The translations under genes and the position numbers were made by a program. Below, piece after piece: positions 42,686-50,986 of a DNA stretch of 64,000 nt. Source of the stretch: Micromonospora zamorensis (lineage in GTDB: Bacteria; Actinomycetota; Actinomycetes; Mycobacteriales; Micromonosporaceae). Positions within the stretch are counted from its first letter, which is position 1. Each line of letters starts with the position of its first letter. Location: positions 1,612,001 through 1,676,000 of the forward strand of contig NZ_LT607755.1 in the NCBI RefSeq assembly GCF_900090275.1, given 5' to 3'. The notes beneath the pieces are model-generated. The model searched no databases, was not told where the DNA came from, and saw only the letters and a list, made by a program, of their open reading frames with translations.

Positions 42686-45403
42686 TCAATGCTTCTTCCG
42701 CCGTGGTAGTAGCGGCGTCCAATCGACGGCTGATCTGCCGCCATGCCAAAGGCAGGTCAGAGTCGCGGATGGAGTATTATATGTGCTTGCGACCAGAAGT
42801 CCCAGATTGCCGTACCCAAGTACGCGCCCCGTCATCCAGTCTTCTGTCCGATGCTCTTCGGCTGCGAGTAGCTCATAACCCTTTCGGCTGCAGAATGCCT
42901 TCATCCGCTCCAACTTCTCGGTGTCGTCGATAACCGTCTCCAAGAAGGGAAGCTTGCTTTCTGGTATATGTACGAAGACATCCGCTTGAAGTCCCAACTC
43001 TTCCAGACGCTTCTCCAGTCGGGCCCTTCCCGCATCTAGGCCCGCGACAAAGACAAAAGCCAACCGGTGCCTCCGCAGCTCGGCAACCTGGCTTGGCGAT
43101 AAGCTGTGCGCCCGTCTCTCGTTGAGCTGTTCGGTCGGTTTTTCGCCGAGCCACTTCTCGACGATCGAGATAGACTGGCTCCCTCGCCCGACAAGGTCGT
43201 CAACGAAAATTATCGGCTGGTCTAGCATCAGTGCCTCGCCGAGCGAGTGCTGCGTAAGGCCGTTACTCTGAGCGACGTCACCCACATAGTAGGTCAATAG
43301 GGCGGACGAGTCCCGATATTCACCCAAGGCGGTATAACTGGCGGACCTGAAATCGGGTGCTTGATCCAAGAAGGCCTTGAGCGCTTGGTTTGCGTCCACT
43401 CGTCCGATCACCTTGATCTGGCCCAGCATCGTTAATGCCGTATCGACAAGATCGTCCTCATGGAACTGGCGGACAAACGACAGCACCTTCTGCCGATTTA
43501 TAGTAGATGTAGGGGCTTTAAGGCCAGCCTGCGGCATCTGCCATGGTCCCGAGTAGCCAGCCAGCCTCTCGACGATGTCATCTGCGCGGTCGGATGCGTC
43601 GAGTAAGGTGAGATTCAGGGGCATTGGCCGGATATCGAGAGGTTTGGAATCGTACCAGCCCGCTCTGTCTAGCTGCCGTTTAAGCTTATCCACCTTGGTC
43701 GGATCTTGCTTAGCGTAAGCGAACATCGTGTCCGGGATTCGAATTCCATATTCTTCTCGCGCGTAAGCCTCGGCGGCAATGAAAACAACTGTCGACAACC
43801 TGCGAAGGGAGAATATGTATCCGAGGTCTTGGGTGGAAACGTGAGCGCCTGCCCAGCCTGGAGTTTCAGCAACGTTCTCTTCGGCCTGCAGGAGCCAGCC
43901 ATTCTCGTCGATTAGATAGGCATGGCCAGTCTCCGTCCCGCTGATCTTAGGCGGAGATTTGGGTGCGCTTAGCCAGATAAAGGGATCGAGTTGGCCGCCT
44001 GGAACGTCGGCGAGCGTTGGATTGTCAATTAAGGGGCAGATCTCCTGAATAAGCTTGGAGATGCCGGCGATTATTCGCGTTCTCATGTCCGGCTTATCGC
44101 AATCTGCGATTAAACGCTCTAATCCTTCTTTGTGCTCGGGTTCATCGCGATAAGGGTCTTGAGGCATGACGGCGGCGAAAGCGAAACCGCGCACGAACAG
44201 TCGTCGGTCACGCAATCGTTTCGCGATGTAAGTCGCTGCTTTGGCGGCGCTCAATTGCTCTTCGCTAAGAGATTTAGATTGGCGGCCACTTAAGGACTCA
44301 ATGTCTTCTAAGGTCAAAGAGAGCAGCTCGTCGTCAGTTATCTTAAAGGGGAGCATTGCAGGGTGATCTGGGGTGATCTTGTTTAGTTCACGGATCAGAC
44401 TAAAGACCATGGCTTCCGTAGCGCGGACCTTTTGATGCCTGTATATTTTGTCGAACATTAGAGCCCTCGCCAGGGCTATTTCTTCTAATGTTCGCGCGCC
44501 GCTACGTGCAATCCCTGTTACCAGATATGTGCCTTGCTTGTCGACCGCCAACTTCTTGAGCTTCTTGGGTAGCTGGGTCCTATCTACACGAACTGCTCGA
44601 GCTTTCTGGATCAATCGGGGGACGTCGGCCACGCTGGGAACACCGCACATTAGCGCATCGCGAGCCAAATAGTCGAGCTTGTCGGCATCAAAGGGTCCGC
44701 TGATGAGTTCGTGTAGTAGTAGAACGTCGGTGCCGATGCTCTTGCCTATCACAATTGCTTGGAGTTTCTCAGGCAGGCTATCGATGAAAGGCACAGAGCA
44801 AAGCCGACTCACCTCTGACAGCAGATTCGCAAATGCAGGTGATCCCAGAATGTAGTACGCCGCTATCTCCGACAATTGACTAGGGGCGGCGCGCTCGTGG
44901 TATTTCTGAAACTGGAGACGTATGTCTTCGCATTCCCGAATTTCCTCGATCGAGTACTCGGATACGTGAGACATTGCGCCATGTCCCACGTCGTGACACA
45001 GGGCGGCGAGTCTGAGTATTATCTCGTGATGCTCGGACAGCGGTTTATCTCGCCGACCTTCAGGATCGCTCGAGAGGCCGTGATCATTGATGCTTGTAAC
45101 CAGACGTTGGACCTGATGAACCACGCCCAAGCTGTGCTCTAGCCGAGTGTGGGTTGCAGCAGGGTAGACAAAGTGAACAACGCCGAGTTGGCGAATTCGC
45201 CGGAGGCGCTGAAGCAGGGGCGAGTCAAGGATCACGACTTCGTAGGGCCGGAGCTGCAAAGTGCCCCAGACGGGGTCGTTGAATTCCTTCGCCGTTTCGT
45301 AAGGCGGCGAGTGTCGTTTGAGTCGGGCGATATACGGGTCGAGCAGTTCCTTGGTCCAAGCCTCTAGGCGGCCTTGGTGAGCGTTCAATGGGTCGCGGAC
45401 CAT
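42686..45403 (-). CDS. HD-domain phosphohydrolase fused to a phosphoribosyltransferase-like domain (candidate defence gene)
   Basis: A 905-aa predicted soluble protein. The N-terminal third is an HD domain of the dNTPase/SAMHD1 type: H90 in THTRLEHSLGV, H137-D138 in ALCHDVGHGAMSH and D241 in FDADKLDYLARDALMCGV give the full metal set. A helical middle (about 300-600) has no motif I recognise. From about 620 it resembles a PRTase domain: IIFVDDLVGRGSQS (VDD at 734-736) is the PRPP-binding loop, and the end TLTCLWHGGRSAVDWTPLLP recalls the PRTase-CE conflict family. Base use is unlike the neighbours (about 50% G+C), with TTA codons at 44120-44122 and 44111-44113. ATG 45403 is probable; GTG 45430 is possible. 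Confidence 0.8.
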   Translation of the reverse strand: MVRDPLNAHQGRLEAWTKELLDPYIARLKRHSPPYETAKEFNDPVWGTLQLRPYEVVILDSPLLQRLRRIRQLGVVHFVYPAATHTRLEHSLGVVHQVQRLVTSINDHGLSSDPEGRRDKPLSEHHEIILRLAALCHDVGHGAMSHVSEYSIEEIRECEDIRLQFQKYHERAAPSQLSEIAAYYILGSPAFANLLSEVSRLCSVPFIDSLPEKLQAIVIGKSIGTDVLLLHELISGPFDADKLDYLARDALMCGVPSVADVPRLIQKARAVRVDRTQLPKKLKKLAVDKQGTYLVTGIARSGARTLEEIALARALMFDKIYRHQKVRATEAMVFSLIRELNKITPDHPAMLPFKITDDELLSLTLEDIESLSGRQSKSLSEEQLSAAKAATYIAKRLRDRRLFVRGFAFAAVMPQDPYRDEPEHKEGLERLIADCDKPDMRTRIIAGISKLIQEICPLIDNPTLADVPGGQLDPFIWLSAPKSPPKISGTETGHAYLIDENGWLLQAEENVAETPGWAGAHVSTQDLGYIFSLRRLSTVVFIAAEAYAREEYGIRIPDTMFAYAKQDPTKVDKLKRQLDRAGWYDSKPLDIRPMPLNLTLLDASDRADDIVERLAGYSGPWQMPQAGLKAPTSTINRQKVLSFVRQFHEDDLVDTALTMLGQIKVIGRVDANQALKAFLDQAPDFRSASYTALGEYRDSSALLTYYVGDVAQSNGLTQHSLGEALMLDQPIIFVDDLVGRGSQSISIVEKWLGEKPTEQLNERRAHSLSPSQVAELRRHRLAFVFVAGLDAGRARLEKRLEELGLQADVFVHIPESKLPFLETVIDDTEKLERMKAFCSRKGYELLAAEEHRTEDWMTGRVLGYGNLGLLVASTYNTPSATLTCLWHGGRSAVDWTPLLPRRKKH

Positions 45404-45706
45404 GTGGCTGAGGGTAGACCCCTCAGTCACAGATGGCGAGGCTCGGCATCGGAGGTCCCACGACCGCTCCGAGTATCCGCTCCTTATGGGCGTTTTGCGA
45501 TACCCTGGAGCTTGCAGAGTGGCCTGGTGGAGGCGAGGCCCGAAGATTTGGTGCCGTGGACGTGCCGGCCAGCTCCCCACGGACGTGACGCCACAACCTG
45601 TTCGGGCTAAGCCTCGTTTCCGAAGTGGATGGGAAAGCAGTGGTAGTGGCTGTCAGATCAACGACAGTACCACCTGCATCGATACGATCGAATCAATCAT
45701 TGTGCA
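45404..45706. promoter_or_regulatory. Divergent promoter region of the low-G+C island
   Basis: 303 nt between the HD–PRTase gene and the rightward 138-aa gene. It holds a bipartite inverted repeat at 45640-45673, a -10-like tacgat at 45683-45688, and gaggg/ccctc complementarity just upstream of the HD–PRTase start. I see no gene in it. Confidence 0.5.
45640..45673. promoter_or_regulatory. Operator-like inverted repeat upstream of the 138-aa gene
   Basis: gtggta (45640-45645) pairs with taccac (45668-45673), and ctgtc pairs with gacag inside, around an 8-nt centre. It ends 10 bp upstream of the -10-like tacgat, where a repressor or activator would bind. Confidence 0.45.
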
Positions 45707-46123
45707 ATGAGGGTGGACGCGACGATGGATGACCTGACAGTCGATGACTTCTTCGCAGGCCTGTTAGCTGCACTGGTTGAGAAGGGTATCGGTGTCCTTT
45801 CGACTCGCGGCGAGCCGTTCTACCGTGCGGTCGAGGCGTCCTATCGAGAGCTAGAAGCGGTGGCGCACACTCGCCGCTTGGACCCACGCTTCGTAATCCT
45901 TGTCGATCCCATACATGGAGACAGCCCCGTCGTAAGAGAGGCTGTTTACGGTGCGACGCTTCGGCATCTCGCAAGCTTGGACGCGCCTGAGTTCTCTGAC
46001 TTGCGGATCAAGCTGGATCACGCTCAGGCGCAAACCTTGCTGAGGCATCTTCCGGGGGGTCCGGGCGTCTACGAGGAGATTGCTGAGATATTCCTAAGTA
46101 GCTACCCATTTGTGACTGCCTAG
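45707..46123 (+). CDS. Hypothetical protein of the island
   Basis: A 138-aa soluble, slightly acidic protein (MRVDATMDDLTVDDFFAGLL...). It is predicted alpha/beta: a hydrophobic strand RFVILVDPIHGD near 61-72 flanked by helices, with the C-terminal helix VYEEIAEIFLSSY. I recognise no domain. G+C is below the backbone, and a TTA codon is present at 45764-45766. It is divergent from the HD–PRTase gene and shares its promoter region, so it may be an accessory or regulatory partner. ATG 45725 (seventh codon) is an alternative start. Confidence 0.65.
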   Translation: MRVDATMDDLTVDDFFAGLLAALVEKGIGVLSTRGEPFYRAVEASYRELEAVAHTRRLDPRFVILVDPIHGDSPVVREAVYGATLRHLASLDAPEFSDLRIKLDHAQAQTLLRHLPGGPGVYEEIAEIFLSSYPFVTA

Positions 46124-46176
46124 TCTCGGCGTTGCGCGTGTGCGTCGCGCTTGACTCCACGGCGTAGATTGCACGG

Positions 46177-46656
46177 ATGCAGCTTGATGCGACTCTTGCC
46201 GTCGGTCTTATCGCGGCAGCGACTGCCCTCGCCGGCTACCTATTGAACAGTGCTGCCGCGAGGCGTTCCGAGCGAGCTCGGCGCTACGCGGACGCGCTGG
46301 ATGCCGTAGAGCGTTATCGGCAACTTCCCTATACTTTTCTGCGATTGCACGACGAGACACCACAAACGCGTGCACATTTAGCGGCAGCCCTAGGCGAAGC
46401 TCAAGCATCCCTCGCTTTCCATCGTCGGCGTCTAACTCTCGACTCGCGTGAGGTAGGCGCCGCTTATGACAGTCTTGTCGATAAAATCCGGGAGAGAAAT
46501 AGCGAGTTCAGGAGGGACGCACTGAGTAGGCCGCCGAGTTCTTCTGATGTCCAGATAGAAGTCGGATATCCGTACAACTTTGACGATAAACGCGAGCGCG
46601 AAGAGTGTTTTCGTGTGATGCGGAAGCACTTGACGCTTTGGACGAATCTGGCTTGA
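46177..46656 (+). CDS. Small single-TM hypothetical protein of the island
   Basis: A 159-aa protein. Residues 5-24 (ATLAVGLIAAATALAGYLL) are an N-terminal TM anchor. A long helical cytoplasmic part follows (RRSERARRYADALDAVERYR, AALGEAQASLAFHRRRL), then a charged end with EVGYPYNFDDKREREECFRV. No known domain is evident. The fold of one TM plus coiled helices is common for small membrane partners in defence loci. Low G+C and a TTA codon at 46378-46380 tie it to the island. It follows the 138-aa gene by 53 nt and may share its transcript. Confidence 0.65.
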   Translation: MQLDATLAVGLIAAATALAGYLLNSAAARRSERARRYADALDAVERYRQLPYTFLRLHDETPQTRAHLAAALGEAQASLAFHRRRLTLDSREVGAAYDSLVDKIRERNSEFRRDALSRPPSSSDVQIEVGYPYNFDDKREREECFRVMRKHLTLWTNLA

Positions 46657-47108
46657 TGTGAAGTCATCGCATCGCCAGTAGTTCTGTTGCAGCGGTACTG
46701 ACGGACTCTCCTTGCTCGCCTCTACCCTTGCTGAACGCGCCGACGCGTTAGCGACCCAATGCCCGAACCGTCGTGAGGTGATAATTCGTCGGGACGGCTG
46801 AGCAGGCGAGCGAACTGAGCGGGCGGGACCATTCACGGTGAGCCTGTCGTCGACGGCACCTGCGGAGCCCGGCTGAGTATTGCCGAGGTGGAGTGCGCGA
46901 CAGGGTGGGTTCGAGCAGTACTTAATCCGTGCCCCTCGGTCGGCCATGGCCTACCGAGGGGCACGCTGCTGTCTCCTGTCCCGATCCCACCTGGCGTCGA
47001 CTCAACCCCGGCGGCCCTGCTCGCCATGGTGACCAACCTGGTGATGAGTTCCGGCGTCCGCGCCCGTCATACCTACGACAGGACATGACGAGGCGGAAGG
47101 ATGACGCG
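46657..47108. other. Gene-free stretch at the right edge of the island
   Basis: 452 nt in which G+C climbs back to backbone level. The only clear structure is the hairpin at 46929-46964. No tRNA, integrase or att-like direct repeat is evident by eye. The right part is the 5' region of the ECF sigma gene. Confidence 0.6.
46929..46964. terminator. Stem-loop with 12-bp perfect stem
   Basis: gtgcccctcggt (46929-46940) pairs with accgaggggcac (46953-46964), and the 12-nt loop contains the palindrome ggccatggcc. It lies between the island and the sigma factor gene. Confidence 0.7.
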
Positions 47109-48107
47109 ATGAGTGCGGACACGCGGCTGAAGGAGCTGGGCGTGAGCAATCTGGGTGAGGTCGACGAGCCGGCGTTCTCGGGGCTGGCGCAGCGGCACCG
47201 GCGGGAGCTGCACGTGCACTGCTACCGGATGCTCGGGTCGTTCGAGGACGCCGAGGACGCCGTGCAGGAGACGTTCCTGCGTGCCTGGCGGCGGCGGGAG
47301 ACCTTCGAGGGACGGTCGACGTTCCGGGCCTGGTTGTACCGGATCGCCACCAACGCCTGCCTGGACCTGCTCGCCAAGCGTCGCCCGGAGCCGGCGACCG
47401 GCGGCGAGGTGCTGTGGTTGCAGCCCTACCCGGATCGGCTGCTCGACGAGCTGCCCGCTGGCGACGCGGACGAGCCGGAGGCCGTTGCCGTCGCGCGGGA
47501 GACGATCGAGCTGGCGTACCTGGTGGCGGTCCAGCACCTCGCGCCGCGTCCGCGGGCGGTGCTGATCCTGCGGGATGTGCTCGGTTGGCCGGCGAAGGAG
47601 GTCGCGGATCTCCTCGGGGACTCCGTCAACTCGGTGAACAGCGCGTTGCAGCGGGCTCGCGCCGGCATGCGGGAGCACCTGCCCGCCGAGCGGCAGGACT
47701 GGACCGGTGGTGAAGAGGACGCCGGGACACGTGAGCTGGTGCGCCGCTTCACCGACGCCAGCGTGGCCACCGACATCGACGTGCTCGCTGGCATGCTGCG
47801 GGACGACGTCCGCTGTTCGATGCCGCCCACGCCGGGCCTGCACGTCGGCCGTGACGCGGTGGTGAACGACTGGGTCCAGGACGGATTCGTCGGCATGAAG
47901 GGGCTGCGGGGCATCCCCACCTCGGTGAACCGGCAGCCGGCGGTCGCCTTCTACCTGTGGCGGGAGCAGGAAGGCGCGTACCTCCCGCTGACGCTCGACG
48001 TCCTGCGCGTCACCGGCGGAGCGATCACCGAGATCGTCACGTTCCACGACGACCAGTTCCCGCGGCTCGGGCTGCCGGAGCGACTGCCGGCGGACGGCAC
48101 GGAGTAG
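47109..48107 (+). CDS. ECF sigma factor with C-terminal SnoaL-like domain (SigG/TIGR02960 type)
   Basis: A 332-aa sigma factor. Region 2 is at about 25-95 (HCYRMLGSFEDAEDAVQETF, FRAWLYRIATNACLD). Region 4 is at about 140-195 (RAVLILRDVLGWPAKEVADLLG, VNSALQRARAGMREHL). A SnoaL/NTF2-like domain of ~120 residues follows (TDIDVLAGMLRDDVRCSMPP, GGAITEIVTFHDDQFPRLGLP). In these large ECFs the SnoaL domain replaces a separate anti-sigma factor and modulates activity. ATG 47109 has ggaaggatgacgcg upstream; ATG 47085 is possible. Two small genes follow in the same direction and overlap or nearly touch. Confidence 0.92.
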   Translation: MSADTRLKELGVSNLGEVDEPAFSGLAQRHRRELHVHCYRMLGSFEDAEDAVQETFLRAWRRRETFEGRSTFRAWLYRIATNACLDLLAKRRPEPATGGEVLWLQPYPDRLLDELPAGDADEPEAVAVARETIELAYLVAVQHLAPRPRAVLILRDVLGWPAKEVADLLGDSVNSVNSALQRARAGMREHLPAERQDWTGGEEDAGTRELVRRFTDASVATDIDVLAGMLRDDVRCSMPPTPGLHVGRDAVVNDWVQDGFVGMKGLRGIPTSVNRQPAVAFYLWREQEGAYLPLTLDVLRVTGGAITEIVTFHDDQFPRLGLPERLPADGTE

Positions 48108-48112
48108 TCCCG

Positions 48113-48391
48113 ATGTGGACGCTCACGCTGCGCGGCGGTGAGCGTGTCGTCGTGGACCCGGCGCAGTGGCGCGACGCGTTCGGCGTCGTCACGCACGGGC
48201 GGGTGCAGCTGGAGTTGCGCGACGGCGAACCGGGGCCGGTCCTCGGCCCCGACGCCGGGTTCTGGCTGCGCGGCACCGGCGTCCGCGCCCTGCGCAACCC
48301 CGGCCGTCGTACGGCGACGGTGCGCATCGTCGCGCCCAGACACCCCGTATCCCAGTTACCGATGGAGGACCGACATGAGCAGCACGAATGA
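48113..48391 (+). CDS. Small beta-rich hypothetical protein
   Basis: A 92-aa protein (MWTLTLRGGERVVVDPAQWRD...). It has alternating hydrophobic strands (GVVTHGRVQLELRDGE, GFWLRGTGVRALRNP) and ends with a charged tail, reminiscent of a minimal cupin or beta-barrel. I do not recognise a family. It begins 6 nt after the sigma factor stop and overlaps the next gene by 17 nt, so it belongs to the sigma operon and is probably translated by coupling. Confidence 0.6.
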   Translation: MWTLTLRGGERVVVDPAQWRDAFGVVTHGRVQLELRDGEPGPVLGPDAGFWLRGTGVRALRNPGRRTATVRIVAPRHPVSQLPMEDRHEQHE

Positions 48392-48830
48392 CACCGGAGT
48401 CGTCGCAGGCCCGGCACCGGCCCGGACCACCCACACCCGCCGGTTCCGCGGGCTCGTCGGCACCGGCCTCGTCGCCGCGCTCGCAGCGGTGGTGGCCACG
48501 ACCCTCGCAGCCGCGCTCGCCCAAGGCGCCGGCGTCGACTTCGAGATCCCCGATGGTGGCGAGACGATCCCGTTGTCCGGCTTCGCCGTGGTGACCGGCT
48601 TCTTCTCGGTCGTGGGCATCGTCATCGCCGCCGCTTTGCGCCGGTGGAGCGCTCAGCCCTCCAGGCGATTCGTGTGGGCGGCGCTGTCGCTGACCGCGGT
48701 CTCGTTGGTCCCGCCCCTCATCTCCGGGGCGAACACCGCCACCATCGCCGCTCTCCTCGGGCTGCACCTGGTGCCCGCGGCGGTGATGATCCCCACCCTG
48801 GCGCGCAGCCTGCGCACCCGAACCGACTGA
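48375..48830 (+). CDS. DUF6069-type four-TM membrane protein
   Basis: A 151-aa integral membrane protein with four hydrophobic helices: GLVGTGLVAALAAVVATTLAAA, the VVTGFFSVVGIVIAAAL run, FVWAALSLTAVSLVPPLI and IAALLGLHLVPAAVMIP. The layout, and the LxGFAVVTGFFS sequence before TM2, match the DUF6069 family of actinobacteria, which has no assigned function. ggaggaccgac precedes ATG 48375. It is the third gene of the SigG-like operon. Confidence 0.75.
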   Translation: MSSTNDTGVVAGPAPARTTHTRRFRGLVGTGLVAALAAVVATTLAAALAQGAGVDFEIPDGGETIPLSGFAVVTGFFSVVGIVIAAALRRWSAQPSRRFVWAALSLTAVSLVPPLISGANTATIAALLGLHLVPAAVMIPTLARSLRTRTD

Positions 48831-48839
48831 CTGGTCTCG

Positions 48840-49835
48840 TCAACGATGCCGACGAGGTGCCGAGGGATCGCTGCGGAAGGCTCGGGGAGACATGCCGAAG
48901 GCAGCGGTGAAGACCCTGCTGAAGTGGGCCTGGGAGGGAAAGCCCCAGCGGGCGGAGATGCTGAGAATGGGCCGCCCGCGTTGCAGGGGGTCGCGCAGGT
49001 CGCGCGCGCACCGGTCCAGGCGCCTCGTCCGGATGATCTCGGCGACGGTCTGGTCCTCGGCCTCGAACGCTCGATGCAGGCTGCGGAGCGAGACGTGGTG
49101 CGCGGCCGCGACAGTGCCCGGGGAGAGGTCCGGGTCGCCGAGGTGCTCGTCGATGAACGCCTTGACGCGCACGCGCAGGCTGTGTCCGCGTACCTCGGTC
49201 GGTAGAGCCTCCGTGAGGTCCAGGCGCTGGGCCAGCATCGCGGAGATCAGGTCCCGGGCGACAGTGCCCAGGAGCGGAACGTCGCTCTCCTGGTACTGCT
49301 CGGGGTGGGTCAACACCTGGCGTACGAAGTGGTTGAGCAGCACACCCATCCCCTCGGCAGCGGAGATGGTCGTTCCGAGGAGCTGCGCGACCTTGTTGGG
49401 ATGCAGCGGTATGAGATCGTGCGGCACGAGGATCGTCAGGGTGGTCAACAGGTCCTCGTGCTGCGACTGCCTCTGGTGGGACGACTGATGCGGTCGCGAC
49501 GTGTCGACGACGGCGAAGTGCCCCGGCGTGAAGCGGTTCGTCCGCCGCTCCTGTTCCAACCCGCCGTACCCGGACAGCGGCAATGCGAACTCGTACATCT
49601 CCGGGTCGCCGCGGCGGATGAACGTGCTGGTCCGCTGCATGTCCAGGGATGGGTACTGCCAGGACGACAACACGACCTCGCCCAGGCTGATGACGTCGGC
49701 GCGGGCGCGGAAGTCTGCCGCGTGGGCACTGTGGATCCGCATCGGGACCGACTCGCGTGCCACCAGGTCGTGCCAGTACCCGAATCGTTCACTCTCGGGC
49801 ACCGAGATCGTGTCCGCCGAGCCTACGGTGAGCAC
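48840..49835 (-). CDS. AraC-family transcriptional regulator
   Basis: A 331-aa regulator. The N-terminal ~200 residues are the AraC-binding-like (PF14525) ligand domain (ESERFGYWHDLVARESVPMR, LSSWQYPSLDMQRT, PGHFAVVDTSRPHQ). The C-terminal ~100 residues carry the two AraC HTH motifs (PGTVAAAHHVSLRSLHRAFE, SISARWGFPSQAHFSRVFTA with FGMSPRAFR). GTG 49835 has gaggcagcca upstream. It is convergent with the DUF6069 gene, with only 9 nt between stops. The target is unknown. Confidence 0.93.
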   Translation of the reverse strand: MLTVGSADTISVPESERFGYWHDLVARESVPMRIHSAHAADFRARADVISLGEVVLSSWQYPSLDMQRTSTFIRRGDPEMYEFALPLSGYGGLEQERRTNRFTPGHFAVVDTSRPHQSSHQRQSQHEDLLTTLTILVPHDLIPLHPNKVAQLLGTTISAAEGMGVLLNHFVRQVLTHPEQYQESDVPLLGTVARDLISAMLAQRLDLTEALPTEVRGHSLRVRVKAFIDEHLGDPDLSPGTVAAAHHVSLRSLHRAFEAEDQTVAEIIRTRRLDRCARDLRDPLQRGRPILSISARWGFPSQAHFSRVFTAAFGMSPRAFRSDPSAPRRHR

Positions 49836-50013
49836 TGGCTGCCTCGTTTCCTGTCGATGTGTTGACTGGCGACGGCAGCACTGCCGATCGATCTTGCAAG
49901 ATCACCTTAACCCCGACTCAGGTTCGGCGAGGGGGCTTCGTCGTCGCCTCATGTTCGCAGGACGCGCACACAACGGCCACCACCCTGAAGGGGTGGCCCG
50001 GCCTTCAATCCAG

Positions 50014-50886
50014 TCAGCGCCGGCGTGCCCGCCACATCGTGTGTTCCCTGGAAATCGCCGTCTCCGTGTCGTTCACGAACTGCGACAGGTCGGCTTCCGA
50101 CCTGATCCGGGTGGCGAGCGACCCCATGGCGGCAAGCTCCTGACTCGCCAGGGCGTAGGCCGTTGCCACCGCACCGTGTTGCCGGGTCTGCGTCCACGCC
50201 GCGCCGGCCGCGACCGCCGCGGCGGCCACGCCGAGCAGGTCGACGTCGGTCAGGCCGGCAGCCCTCGACACGGCCAGGGTCACCCCCACGATCTCCAGGA
50301 CGAGCATGCTGACCGACCAGCGTGTCGCCCGGGCGCGGTTCGACAACGACCGCTCGGCGTACCAGGCCCGCTGGCTCTCCAGGCGGCCGGTCAGGTACGC
50401 GGCACGGCGGTCCTCAAGGGAGGATGAGCGGAGAGCCCGCATCCCCTCGGTGATCTGTTGCCCGGTCATCGCCGGCGCCGCCAGCCCCGCCGCCGACATG
50501 TCCCTGGTGAGGCCCAGCAGCCGGCCGGTGAATTCCTCGGTGCTGTCCGAGTCGCTCCGCGACCGGGGAAAGGGCTCTGAAGCTGTCACGAATCGCCAGG
50601 TGAGCGACTTGACGGATTCGGAGAGGGCCCTGCCGACGTACCACCGCTCGTTGGGACGATTGGTGAGCAGGAAGACCTCGACGATCGAGGTGGCGGCGAA
50701 GGCGCCCGCCGCCAATGCCGGGCCCAGGGCGAAGTCGTCGAGTTTCCAGGTGGCGACGCCCGCGACGGCGGCCAACAGGAGCAGGGACAACCGCAGTGCG
50801 ATCAGGGTCGTGAACACTCGTTGGCCGCGCTGCGACTCGTGGGACACGGCGCGCTGAAACGGGGGAAGATCCTCGGCATTCAGCAT
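50014..50886 (-). CDS. SLATT/DUF4231 membrane protein (conflict-system effector family)
   Basis: A 290-aa protein with two repeated halves. Each is a 2-TM module preceded or followed by a helical part: TM pairs at about 28-47/55-75 and 190-210/214-235. Signatures are ERWYVGRALSESVKSLTWRF (80-99) in the first half and RRAAYLTGRLESQRAWYAER (160-179) in the second. This is the SLATT_3–SLATT_1 architecture (DUF4231). SLATT proteins are predicted pore-forming effectors in nucleotide-signalled conflict systems. Here no SMODS/CD-NTase or SLOG partner is adjacent, so it is a standalone copy. ATG 50886 has gagagg 9 nt upstream. Confidence 0.82.
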   Translation of the reverse strand: MLNAEDLPPFQRAVSHESQRGQRVFTTLIALRLSLLLLAAVAGVATWKLDDFALGPALAAGAFAATSIVEVFLLTNRPNERWYVGRALSESVKSLTWRFVTASEPFPRSRSDSDSTEEFTGRLLGLTRDMSAAGLAAPAMTGQQITEGMRALRSSSLEDRRAAYLTGRLESQRAWYAERSLSNRARATRWSVSMLVLEIVGVTLAVSRAAGLTDVDLLGVAAAAVAAGAAWTQTRQHGAVATAYALASQELAAMGSLATRIRSEADLSQFVNDTETAISREHTMWRARRR

Positions 50887-50986
50887 GGCGTTGGCCTCTC
50901 GACAGATCATTCACTGTAGATGGTGCCGCCCACGGTGGTTGTCCGAAGATCGACGCGTGTCGCCGTCCGTCGCGGTGCTTCCGGCT

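Noticed and set aside
42686..46656. Integrative element or prophage with integrase
   Set aside because: Base composition suggests transfer, but no integrase, transposase or flanking direct repeats are seen, so I do not call a mobile element.
46905..46930. ggttcga stretch resembling a tRNA T-arm (possible integration site)
   Set aside because: The flanking bases do not pair into a T-stem, and no acceptor or anticodon arms are visible.
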